This document shows positions 27,279 through 34,506 of a stretch of DNA of 64,000 bases, one piece after another. A program made the position numbers and the translations under genes. The stretch's first letter is position 1; each line of letters opens with the position of its first letter. The notes under the pieces were generated by a model. It had not been told where the DNA came from. It saw nothing but the letters and a program-made list of their open reading frames with translations, and searched no databases. This DNA is from Cytophagaceae bacterium (GTDB taxonomy: Bacteria; Bacteroidota; Bacteroidia; Cytophagales; Spirosomataceae), in the NCBI GenBank assembly GCA_027491315.1, contig JAIXWL010000004.1:1-64000 (forward strand). The letters are read 5' to 3'.

Positions 27279-27323
27279 ATTTGTCAACTTTGGATTTGTC
27301 AACTTTTCAAAAGTTGACAAATC
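27279..27323. repeat. 31-bp perfect palindrome plus a direct copy
   Basis: GATTTGTCAACTTTT (27293-27307), a single C, and AAAAGTTGACAAATC (27309-27323) form a perfect inverted repeat. A further direct copy ATTTGTCAACTTT (27279-27291) lies 15 bp to the left. There is no T tract, so it is not an ordinary terminator, and it sits just upstream of the metX promoter's -33 box. It may be an operator for a dimeric regulator, or a dispersed REP-like palindrome. Confidence 0.75.
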
Positions 27324-27342
27324 TCTCCGAAAAAGCGATAAT

Positions 27343-27374
27343 TTTGGAATTCTTCCATTTCATCCTTTACTTTG
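27343..27374 (+). promoter_or_regulatory. Candidate promoter of metX
   Basis: TTTG (27343-27346), 20 nt, then TTACTTTG (27367-27374), which matches the Bacteroidota -7 box TAnnTTTG at all but one position. Transcription would start near 27380, before the riboswitch. Confidence 0.45.
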
Positions 27375-27406
27375 TATTTCCAAGTCAATCGCAAAAGCAG
27401 CATTGA

Positions 27407-27517
27407 TTTATAAAGAAGAAGGGAGAGACTAGGCTCAACGAACTTCTGGCAACCAGTTTTAATCGACTAAGGTGCTAACTCCTACCCCAGGCAAATGCCT
27501 GTTTAGGGAAATATAAA
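27407..27517 (+). promoter_or_regulatory. SAM-I (S-box) riboswitch upstream of metX
   Basis: The core shows GGGAGAGACTAGGCTC, then CTGGCAACC and AAGGTGCTAACTCC in the order and spacing of the S-box. P1 can form from TTTATA (27407-27412) with TATAAA (27512-27517), P2 from AGAAG with CTTCT, and P4 from CAGGC-AAAT-GCCTG (27488-27501). P1 ends 10 nt before the metX ATG and no separate terminator with a T tract follows, so control of translation initiation is more likely than termination. Binding of S-adenosylmethionine would shut off O-acetylhomoserine synthesis. Confidence 0.88.
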
Positions 27518-27527
27518 CGAATTGTAC

Positions 27528-28622
27528 ATGCAAGCTGAGTTTCATCAATTTCATTCTTCCTCTTCTTTTGCGCTAGAAATGGGTGGCGTTCTTCCTTCCA
27601 TTCAATTAGCCTATGAAACCATGGGTAAATTAAATGCCGCAAAAGATAATGTGGTCTGGGTATGTCATGCCTTTACCGGTAGTCATGAAGTCTCTGATTG
27701 GTGGCAAGGCTTGGTTGGTTCAGGTAAATTATTTAACCCGGAAAATCATTTTATCGTTTGTTGCAATATATTAGGTTCACATTACGGTTCTACTGGGCCG
27801 CTTTCTACCAATCCATTAAGCAATGAACCTTATTACCATAGTTTCCCCACAGTCACCATTCGAGATGTTGTCCATAGTTTTGACCTGCTCAGAAAGGATT
27901 TAGGCATTGATCGGATTAAAACGTGTATCGGTGGTTCTTTGGGTGGTCAACAAGCCCTAGAATGGGCCATCATTCAGCCTGATTTAATCGAGAACCTTAT
28001 ATTAATTGCCACTAATGCCGTGCATTCTCCTTGGGGAATCGCTTTCAATGAATCCCAAAGAATGTCCATTGAGGTGGATCCTACCTGGAAAGAATCTCAA
28101 CCAAGAGCTGGAATTGAAGGAATGAAAGCCGCCAGAGCAACCGCTTTAATTTCTTACCGTAATTACGAAACCTATCAAATCACACAGGCCCGACAAGAAA
28201 ACTCGACGGGAGAATCGCTTCGTGCCATATCTTACCAGCGTTACCAAGGTGAAAAACTAGCTGGCAGATTTAATGCCTATTCCTATTATATTTTGTCAAA
28301 AATGATGGACTCCCAAGATGTGGGGAGAAATAGAGGGGGAGTTATCAAAGCATTGAAGTCGGTAAAGTCAAAGACCTTAGTCATTGGTATTAAATCAGAT
28401 GCTTTATTTCCTATTGTGGAGCAAGAATATTTAGCCAAACATATTCCTGGAGCATCTTTCCAAGTAATCGACTCCCTTTATGGCCACGATGGTTTTTTAA
28501 TTGAGAGCGGTTTGATGACTAAAGCCATTCGTTTATGGCAAAAACTGCTTCGTTTGGAAGTGAATCCCATGGCCGACTTTTTCAAGGAATTAGAAATTAG
28601 ACATATTTCTTACGCTTCGTAA
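27528..28622 (+). CDS. metX: Homoserine O-acetyltransferase
   Basis: MetX transfers acetyl from acetyl-CoA to L-homoserine in methionine synthesis. The 364-residue alpha/beta-hydrolase-fold protein has the nucleophile in GGSLGGQQALEW (about 138-149), the family stretch CNILGSHYGSTGP (about 79-91), NRGG, and the late His in DSLYGHDGFLIE. I use the ATG at 27528; a TTG two codons upstream is also in frame. A SAM riboswitch precedes it, which agrees with the role. The SDR gene begins 2 nt after the stop. Confidence 0.94.
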   Translation: MQAEFHQFHSSSSFALEMGGVLPSIQLAYETMGKLNAAKDNVVWVCHAFTGSHEVSDWWQGLVGSGKLFNPENHFIVCCNILGSHYGSTGPLSTNPLSNEPYYHSFPTVTIRDVVHSFDLLRKDLGIDRIKTCIGGSLGGQQALEWAIIQPDLIENLILIATNAVHSPWGIAFNESQRMSIEVDPTWKESQPRAGIEGMKAARATALISYRNYETYQITQARQENSTGESLRAISYQRYQGEKLAGRFNAYSYYILSKMMDSQDVGRNRGGVIKALKSVKSKTLVIGIKSDALFPIVEQEYLAKHIPGASFQVIDSLYGHDGFLIESGLMTKAIRLWQKLLRLEVNPMADFFKELEIRHISYAS

Positions 28623-28624
28623 TC

Positions 28625-29422
28625 ATGAAATTTATCAACCAAGTTGTTTGGATCACCGGTGCTTCCTCAGGCATTGGAGAGGCCTTAGCGCATGCCTTTG
28701 CTCAAGAAGGTGCTCATCTCGTACTGTCCGCTCGCAGGGAGTCAGAATTACAAAGAGTAGCTAACCAATGTCAAACGTATGGACACAGTGTTTTGGTCTT
28801 GCCTTTTGATATGGTTCAATTGGAGCTGCATGATGCCATGCTAGAACAGGTCTTATCTACTTTTGGGCGAGTAGACATCATGGTACTTAATGCAGGAATT
28901 AGTCAGCGATCTTTTGTAGAGGACACCCAATTCGATGTCTACAGGAAATTATTTGAAATCAATTTTTTCTCGATTGTGTCTCTGACTCAAAAACTATTAC
29001 CCGTTTTTAAAAAGCAGGGTTCAGGTACCTTCGTACCTATTGCATCGGTTGCGGGCCGAATATCCACTCCAAGAAGGGGGGCTTATGGAGCTTCCAAACA
29101 TGCCCTAATTGGTTTATTTGACGCTGTTCGTGCAGAAGTTCATGATCTTGGGATCAAGGTTTGTACAATTTTACCCGGATACATCAAGACCAATATATCC
29201 TTACATGCCATGAATGAACATGGCCAAGCTTATGGAAAAATGGACCCTAACCAAGCGAAAGGTCTAGACCCAAATATTACAGCGAAAGGGATAGTGCAGG
29301 CCGTTTTTCTACAAAAAAATGAATATTTCATCGGAGGAAAACTGGAAGCGCTTGGTTTGTTTGTCAAGCGCCTCAGTCCATCTTTATTATTTTGGATGAT
29401 CCGTAAAATCAAAAATACCTAA
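28625..29422 (+). CDS. Short-chain dehydrogenase/reductase
   Basis: A 265-residue NAD(P)-dependent oxidoreductase of the classical SDR type. It has the cofactor loop TGASSGIG (11-18), NAGIS, the catalytic Ser in VASVAGRIS, and YGASKHALIG with the Tyr-x-x-x-Lys pair. A C-terminal hydrophobic stretch (LFVKRLSPSLLFWMIRKI) could bind the membrane, as in the DHRS7/YqjQ-like group. The substrate is not known. It is in one unit with metX (2-nt spacing) and ends with a 4-nt overlap with the convergent permease. Confidence 0.88.
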   Translation: MKFINQVVWITGASSGIGEALAHAFAQEGAHLVLSARRESELQRVANQCQTYGHSVLVLPFDMVQLELHDAMLEQVLSTFGRVDIMVLNAGISQRSFVEDTQFDVYRKLFEINFFSIVSLTQKLLPVFKKQGSGTFVPIASVAGRISTPRRGAYGASKHALIGLFDAVRAEVHDLGIKVCTILPGYIKTNISLHAMNEHGQAYGKMDPNQAKGLDPNITAKGIVQAVFLQKNEYFIGGKLEALGLFVKRLSPSLLFWMIRKIKNT

Positions 29423-30609
29423 GCTACAACTTCTTTTTTTTCACTGAAGAAAAGAATAAATAAAACCAGTACCAAGCCAGCTATGGCTGCAGGAACCATC
29501 CAGACTGCCTGCCAGTTATGTACTCCATTAACCGTATAATGGTCCAAAATTATTCCTGATAGTTTGGAGCCAATGCCCATTCCAACCCCGTACGTGGCAA
29601 GTGTAATCAAACCTTGGGCTGAATTTTTTACTTTTTCCCCCGCTTTTTGATCGGTATAGATTTGACCTGTCACAAAGAAAAAATCGTAACAAACTCCATG
29701 TAGAATAATGCCCAAGAATAAAATCCATTCAGAACTTATTCCATCTCCATAACCGAAGCAAAGGAATCGGATAACCCAAGCTATCAAACCTACAATCAAC
29801 ATCTTTTTAACACCTAAACGTGTAAAGGCTACAGGAATTAATAACATGAAAATGACCTCAGATGCTTGACCAAACGACATTTTGTTCTCTACATTTTGCA
29901 TGTGAGAATCTGTTAATGAAGGATTGGCTAAGGCATAATAAAAGGATAGCGGAATGCAAATTAAAATAGAGGAAACAAAGAAAATGAGGAAGGATCGATC
30001 CTTGAAAAGTTGTAAGGCATCGATTCCTATGATTTGTCCAATGGATGAATTTTTGTCTGCCTTGGGAGGAGTGTCTGGTAGAAAGAACGCATAAATTCCC
30101 AAAATAAAAGAACTTATCATGGATATCTGAAATATAGCTACCTGATCTCCTAAGGCCAAAAAACCGATGATATTGGTCACAACAATCCAGGCCACTGTTC
30201 CCGTTACTCGAATACTAGGAAACTCTTTTTCTGGATTATTCATTTGATTCATCGCGATGGAATTAGAGAGCGCTAGGTTTGGAGCAAAACATAGTGTGTA
30301 AGCTAGGATATACCAAAAGAACGTTTCTGGGTCTTTATTTTGACTCAAGAAATATAAGATTATACCCCCCAATATATTTAAAACCCCCATTACTTTTTGG
30401 GCAGAAAAAAAACGATCGGCTATTAATCCAACAAAAAAAGGAGCGCTAATGCAGGCAATTGAAAAAGTAGTATAGGCATTTCCTACTTGATCTCCCGTGG
30501 CATGTAAGGTGGTTAATAGGTATTTACTCATTTGACCATACCATGATCCCCAAGAAAAGAACATGAGAAACATCATGGTCATTAATTGAATTCGAGTGCT
30601 GTTTTTCAT
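29419..30609 (-). CDS. MFS permease of the nucleoside:H+ symporter type
   Basis: A 396-residue inner-membrane transporter with about twelve helices. The opening MMFLMFFSWGSWYGQMSKYLL, the stretch PSIRVTGTVAWIV and DFFFVTGQIYTDQKAG are typical of the Nuc_H_symport (NupG/XapB) family, which imports nucleosides with protons. The start ATG at 30609 is preferred; the longer frame to 30633 would begin with TTG and would run into a -7-like TATTTTTG at 30631-30638. The gene stands alone, so the exact substrate is open. Confidence 0.85.
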   Translation of the reverse strand: MKNSTRIQLMTMMFLMFFSWGSWYGQMSKYLLTTLHATGDQVGNAYTTFSIACISAPFFVGLIADRFFSAQKVMGVLNILGGIILYFLSQNKDPETFFWYILAYTLCFAPNLALSNSIAMNQMNNPEKEFPSIRVTGTVAWIVVTNIIGFLALGDQVAIFQISMISSFILGIYAFFLPDTPPKADKNSSIGQIIGIDALQLFKDRSFLIFFVSSILICIPLSFYYALANPSLTDSHMQNVENKMSFGQASEVIFMLLIPVAFTRLGVKKMLIVGLIAWVIRFLCFGYGDGISSEWILFLGIILHGVCYDFFFVTGQIYTDQKAGEKVKNSAQGLITLATYGVGMGIGSKLSGIILDHYTVNGVHNWQAVWMVPAAIAGLVLVLFILFFSEKKEVVA

Positions 30610-30840
30610 TTTAGCGTGTTTTGAGTGAGCCAAAAATACAAATTTGAATGAATTTTACTTCTTTTAGAAAATAATTTTTAGCCTCTATTGATGATTATTT
30701 TGAACTCTTCTAATAGCTTTTTCCCATTTTTTTTATTTAAAGGCTAAAATTTTAAACCCTAAAATAGAAAATTGACAAAAATATTTCAAAAAACAGCCAA
30801 AATAGGCATTAAGTAACTATTAAACGCAAACTCTTAAGTA

Positions 30841-30872
30841 TTTGATTTTCAATGATATTTGTTGTTAGTTTG
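30841..30872 (+). promoter_or_regulatory. Candidate promoter of the DUF3592 gene
   Basis: TTTG (30841-30844), 20 nt, TTAGTTTG (30865-30872; one mismatch to TAnnTTTG). A start near 30878 favours the ATG at 30901 over the in-frame TTG at 30859, which would lie inside the promoter. Confidence 0.35.
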
Positions 30873-30900
30873 GCCAAAATTCAGGGAAATTAAAGCGCTC

Positions 30901-31386
30901 ATGGATTTGTGTTACATGGAATTGAATTTTATTTTTTTGATTTCGGCTAGGCCAACGGGTAATTTTCAAGGATCAACCTTTTTGTTTATGGCTCTGTTCG
31001 CGGTCATTGCCCTAGTACTTTTGGGTGTTGGCGGAAGATTATACCAAAAACGTAAAGCATGGATTGAACACAGTAAATTAACCTACGGGAGAGTCGTAGA
31101 GATTTCTCGTCGATATGCCCGCGGAGACCATGCCGGTCGTTTCCCAATTTATTTTCCAATCGTTTCATATCAAGTAAATGGACTTGAATTTCGTCGTGAG
31201 GCGGAAAGAGGTCTGATGAAAAATTATGAGATTGGTCAGGAAATACCAGTTCGATATTTATCGGAAAAACCGTATGAGGCCTCATTAAACGACCAATCTG
31301 TGCCCGTTTTGAGTCCTAACGTATTTTTTATTCTTGGTTTACTGATGCTGCTTAGTGCGATTATTTTATCAGTAATACATCCCTAA
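30901..31386 (+). CDS. DUF3592-type membrane protein
   Basis: A protein of about 161 residues with two membrane helices (near 28-47 and 138-158) enclosing a beta-rich domain. The middle part, TYGRVVEISRRYARG...FPIYFPIVSYQVNGLEFRREAERG and YEIGQEIPVRYLSEKPYEASLN, is the usual DUF3592 pattern. No biochemical role is established for the family. The start codon is uncertain: ATG at 30901 is preferred from the promoter position, and ATG at 30916 would also work. It lies 55 bp before the myo-inositol oxygenase gene. Confidence 0.75.
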   Translation: MDLCYMELNFIFLISARPTGNFQGSTFLFMALFAVIALVLLGVGGRLYQKRKAWIEHSKLTYGRVVEISRRYARGDHAGRFPIYFPIVSYQVNGLEFRREAERGLMKNYEIGQEIPVRYLSEKPYEASLNDQSVPVLSPNVFFILGLLMLLSAIILSVIHP

Positions 31387-31441
31387 TTTTTATTTTTAAA
31401 ATCTTAGTTTGTAATTTGTAACTCAAATTATTTAAAGAACC

Positions 31442-32272
31442 ATGGAAACTACTATTGCCAAGGAAAAGAGTGAATTCAGAAATTACGAGCAAGGAGATAT
31501 TACAGCTGCAGTAAAAGAGCATTATAGAAAGATGCGTTCGCGTCAAACCTATGATTATGTTCAAAAGATGAAGAAAAAGTATTTGACTTTTGAACGTCCG
31601 ATGGATTTATGGGAAATGATGGAGCGTTTGAATGCTTTGGTAGACGTCAGTGATCCAGATTTAAATCTTCCCAATGTAATCCATTTATTGCAAACAGCAG
31701 AAGGTCTTCGTGCTGAAGGTCGTCCGGATTGGATGCAGTTAGTAGGATTAATTCATGACTTAGGTAAAGCCATGTATTTATTTGGAAGTGATGAAGATGG
31801 AACCTCTCAAGCAGAACAATGGGGATTAGTAGGCGATGTTTTTGCCGTTGGATGTAAATTCCCAGATTCTTGCGTATATCCAGAATTCAATGCCTTAAAC
31901 CCAGATTCATTGGTGGATTTATACAATACTGACTTAGGTGTTTATGCTCCAGGTTGTGGTTTAGATAATTTAGAATTGGCTTGGGGGCATGATGAGTACC
32001 TATATCAGGTATTGAAAAATCATAAGGATAACAAAATTCCTCATGCTGGAATGGTCATGATTCGTTACCATTCTTTCTACCCTTGGCACACTGGTGGTGC
32101 TTACAAGCAATTCATGAATGCTGAGGATGAGCAGTACTTAGCTTGGATCAAAGATTTTAATAAATACGATTTGTATACCAAATCGCCTAAAGTACCTGAT
32201 TACAACGAGTTGAAGCCTTATTATGAGCCAATCGTTGAGAAGTATTTAGGTAAAGGCCCTATCTATTGGTAG
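31442..32272 (+). CDS. Myo-inositol oxygenase
   Basis: This diiron enzyme cleaves myo-inositol with O2 to D-glucuronate. The 276-residue protein keeps every ligand known from the mammalian enzyme: His81 (NVIHLLQTAEGLR), His105 and Asp106 (GLIHDLGK), His183 (WGHDEYLYQVL), His210 (RYHSFYPWH) and Asp243 (NKYDLYTK). The HD-domain Lys109 is also present. The protein is close in length to the animal and plant enzyme (about 285). No other inositol or glucuronate gene is next to it, and it ends in a strong terminator. Homologues are common in eukaryotes and patchy in bacteria. Confidence 0.95.
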   Translation: METTIAKEKSEFRNYEQGDITAAVKEHYRKMRSRQTYDYVQKMKKKYLTFERPMDLWEMMERLNALVDVSDPDLNLPNVIHLLQTAEGLRAEGRPDWMQLVGLIHDLGKAMYLFGSDEDGTSQAEQWGLVGDVFAVGCKFPDSCVYPEFNALNPDSLVDLYNTDLGVYAPGCGLDNLELAWGHDEYLYQVLKNHKDNKIPHAGMVMIRYHSFYPWHTGGAYKQFMNAEDEQYLAWIKDFNKYDLYTKSPKVPDYNELKPYYEPIVEKYLGKGPIYW

Positions 32273-32290
32273 TTCCTATTCGCTACAAAT

Positions 32291-32347
32291 AATAAAAGGT
32301 ATAAAAAAAGCCCAAGCATGGCCTGGGCTTTTTTTATACCTTTTATT
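32291..32347. terminator. Bidirectional terminator with 24-bp perfect arms
   Basis: Arms at 32291-32314 and 32324-32347 are exact inverted repeats with a 9-nt loop. The core GCCCA/TGGGC is flanked by seven A and seven T, so it works on both strands. It lies between the convergent myo-inositol oxygenase and NTF2-like genes. Confidence 0.95.
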
Positions 32348-32364
32348 ATGGAGTAAAATCTATT

Positions 32365-32877
32365 TTACCAACCGTCATCTTTTTTCGGTTTAACTACTTT
32401 CTTACTCGTATTTGCTGGAGTTTTCGCCGCAGTTATCCCCGCTGATCCTTTTATTTGAACGTCATTGTCAACCCGACTAAAAACCCGACAAACAATTTTC
32501 CATTCGTCATTCACCTTCAATAAGCTTAATAAATCAATGTATTTGAAGTCTTGAAATTCAAGTTCTACCGTAGCCGTAGCTGAAATTCCAGCATAGGAAT
32601 AGGCCACTAATTTGGTCGTGGCTTTGGCTCCACCGGCAGGAGTATTGCGGATAAAGTTTCTAACCGGGAAATCTTGGATTTTACCCGTGCTTGCATTAAA
32701 TGTTCGTAAAATGGCCGTTGAATGAAAAGCCTTGCCTAATAAAGCGGTATCACCTTTAGTTATTCCATCTAAATAGGCATTGACCGTATTTTTGATGGCC
32801 TCGTCGTCTTGTGCCCAAGCCATTGTGCTTAAACACAGGCAAGCTAGGCAAGTGAGTAAAGTAGTTTTAATTTTCAT
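32365..32877 (-). CDS. Secreted NTF2-like protein (lumazine-binding-like)
   Basis: A 170-residue protein with a signal peptide (1-22, cleavage at AWA/QDD) and one NTF2-like cone fold (about 25-135), recognised by IKNTVNAYLDGITKGDTALLGKAFH and the late LLKVNDEWKIVCRVFSR. This group (Lumazine_bd_2) contains small ligand-binding or enzymatic domains with no fixed function. The C-terminal tail is rich in Lys, Ala and Thr. It follows the serine hydrolase gene by 17 bp and is probably co-transcribed with it. Confidence 0.82.
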   Translation of the reverse strand: MKIKTTLLTCLACLCLSTMAWAQDDEAIKNTVNAYLDGITKGDTALLGKAFHSTAILRTFNASTGKIQDFPVRNFIRNTPAGGAKATTKLVAYSYAGISATATVELEFQDFKYIDLLSLLKVNDEWKIVCRVFSRVDNDVQIKGSAGITAAKTPANTSKKVVKPKKDDGW

Positions 32878-32894
32878 GATTTTGTCGAATTAAA

Positions 32895-34124
32895 TTATAT
32901 CCCACCGGTAAATTCCATCGGTAGGGCTTCGCCTTTCATAAATAAAGCTGTTTTTTCTGGATATAGAATCGATTGAACGATATTAACTCTGCCCAAAGAA
33001 TGGTTGGCCATATTTCCTAGGATAATAATGGCTGAATTATCTTTGGCGTTGTGTAAATAATAGTTTTTAAAACCATGCCACCAACCGGTATGGTAAGTAA
33101 GCCATTCACCATTATCTAACTGAGTCAATCTCCAACCAAAACCATAGTTTTTAGGCAAAACGTTAGGCGTGCGATGTTGCGGTGAAAAAGCTTCTTCCAA
33201 AGTGCTTAATTTGACAATGGATTCATTATTCAAGGCCATATCCCAATGGTGCATATCATCTACGGTAGAGTAAATCCCTTTATCACCTACTACGCCATCT
33301 AAATGATCAAAACCTACCACTGCCGGCTGACCTCTTCTAGGAGAATATCCCGTAGCAGCCGTTTTTAACATTTCCGGATGCATGGGGTCATAAACAAAGG
33401 TGTTGTGCATTCCTGCTGGTTCGAAAATGTGTTTTTTCAAATATCCACGGAAATCTTCCCCACTTAAACGTTCTACGATGTAGGCCAGTAGTAGGTAATT
33501 CGTATTGTTATAGCTGAACTTGGCATTAGGACGATAATCGATTCGAGGTTTTAAACGAATCATCATATCAACAACCATTTTATTGGTCAGTGGGCTTTTC
33601 TTATTGTAGAATTTATCCAAACAATAGGCATAGTTAGGCAAACCCGAACGATGTGTTAATAAACTACGGATGGTTAAACTGGAATCGTATGGAAAGCCTG
33701 GGATATGCTGATAGATGGGATCATCATAATTAAGCTGATTTTTATCCTTCAATTGCATGATGGCAACAGCAGTAAACTGTTTGGAAACAGAGGCCAACTG
33801 AAAATGGGTTTGCGTGGTTAAGGGGTTCTTCGTGAAGTAATTAGCAAAGCCAAAGGCTTTTTTATAAATGATTTTACCATATTGGGAAACAAGCACCACT
33901 CCATTGAACCCTGTTTTGCTATGTAATTTTTGAAAAAAAGTATCCAATTTGACAGCTTTCTGCTTTGCAACCGTTGGATTGTATAGGGAAGCAATGCTAT
34001 CATTTCTTTTTTCTGTGGCAGAACTGAATTCAAAAAGGTGTCCTGGTTGATGAGAACAAGATAGAATCCCGATAAATGCACTTAGGGAGAATAAAAAGAT
34101 GGATTTTGGGAGATTCAATTTCAT
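32895..34124 (-). CDS. Beta-lactamase-fold serine hydrolase lipoprotein
   Basis: A 409-residue exported protein with lipobox ILSC near residue 23. The catalytic set of the class C beta-lactamase/D-alanyl-D-alanine carboxypeptidase family is present: Ser-x-x-Lys in ASVSKQFTAVA, Tyr-x-Asn in FSYNNTNYLL, and HTG in YHTGWWHGF in place of KTG. Members hydrolyse D-amino-acid peptides or esters; a true beta-lactamase role is not implied. It leads a two-gene unit with the NTF2-like gene. Confidence 0.9.
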   Translation of the reverse strand: MKLNLPKSIFLFSLSAFIGILSCSHQPGHLFEFSSATEKRNDSIASLYNPTVAKQKAVKLDTFFQKLHSKTGFNGVVLVSQYGKIIYKKAFGFANYFTKNPLTTQTHFQLASVSKQFTAVAIMQLKDKNQLNYDDPIYQHIPGFPYDSSLTIRSLLTHRSGLPNYAYCLDKFYNKKSPLTNKMVVDMMIRLKPRIDYRPNAKFSYNNTNYLLLAYIVERLSGEDFRGYLKKHIFEPAGMHNTFVYDPMHPEMLKTAATGYSPRRGQPAVVGFDHLDGVVGDKGIYSTVDDMHHWDMALNNESIVKLSTLEEAFSPQHRTPNVLPKNYGFGWRLTQLDNGEWLTYHTGWWHGFKNYYLHNAKDNSAIIILGNMANHSLGRVNIVQSILYPEKTALFMKGEALPMEFTGGI

Positions 34125-34247
34125 GAACAGGTAAGTCTTTTTATGCTACACAATATAGTAGAAATGTACAGTTTTTTCAACTCAAAAGCAGTAAAAACCA
34201 ATAAATTTGAGTGAAAAAGACTTATTTTTGAAAATCAGTCATCAAAA

Positions 34248-34478
34248 ATGGGATTTATTTCAACTCTATTAAGGCATTTCATGCTATTGCTTCTTCGGCT
34301 TTACCAAGGAATGATTTCTCCATTTTTACCCAATGCTTGTCGGTATTCCCCCACCTGTTCTGAATATGCCAAACAGGCTTTACTTAAACATGGTATTTGG
34401 AAAGGAACTAAATTAGCTGCGAAACGTATCGCGCGTTGTCATCCATGGGGAGGCAGTGGTTATGACCCAGTTCCTTAA
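34248..34478 (+). CDS. yidD: Membrane protein insertion efficiency factor YidD
   Basis: A 76-residue protein with one amphipathic or membrane segment and then the family signature: [33 protein letters not shown] and [17 protein letters not shown], including the three conserved cysteines. YidD helps insertion of membrane proteins together with YidC. In many bacteria it lies next to rnpA and yidC; here it stands alone between a hydrolase and a giant lipoprotein. Confidence 0.95.
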   Translation: MGFISTLLRHFMLLLLRLYQGMISPFLPNACRYSPTCSEYAKQALLKHGIWKGTKLAAKRIARCHPWGGSGYDPVP

Positions 34479-34506
34479 GGGGGAGTGATTAAGAAAATGT
34501 AATGTT

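Larger units (their letters stand above)
27142..27527. other. 386-bp divergent intergenic region between the atp operon and metX
   Basis: It carries no reading frame of note. From left to right it holds the AT-rich upstream region of the atp operon, three copies of a TTTGTCAACTTT element including a 31-bp palindrome, a candidate metX promoter and a SAM riboswitch; these are listed separately. I did not find a consensus promoter for the atp operon. Confidence 0.7.

Noticed and set aside
32895-34124. A class C beta-lactamase resistance gene
   Set aside because: HTG replaces KTG and the protein is a lipoprotein of the broad serine-hydrolase group; these are mostly peptidases or esterases.
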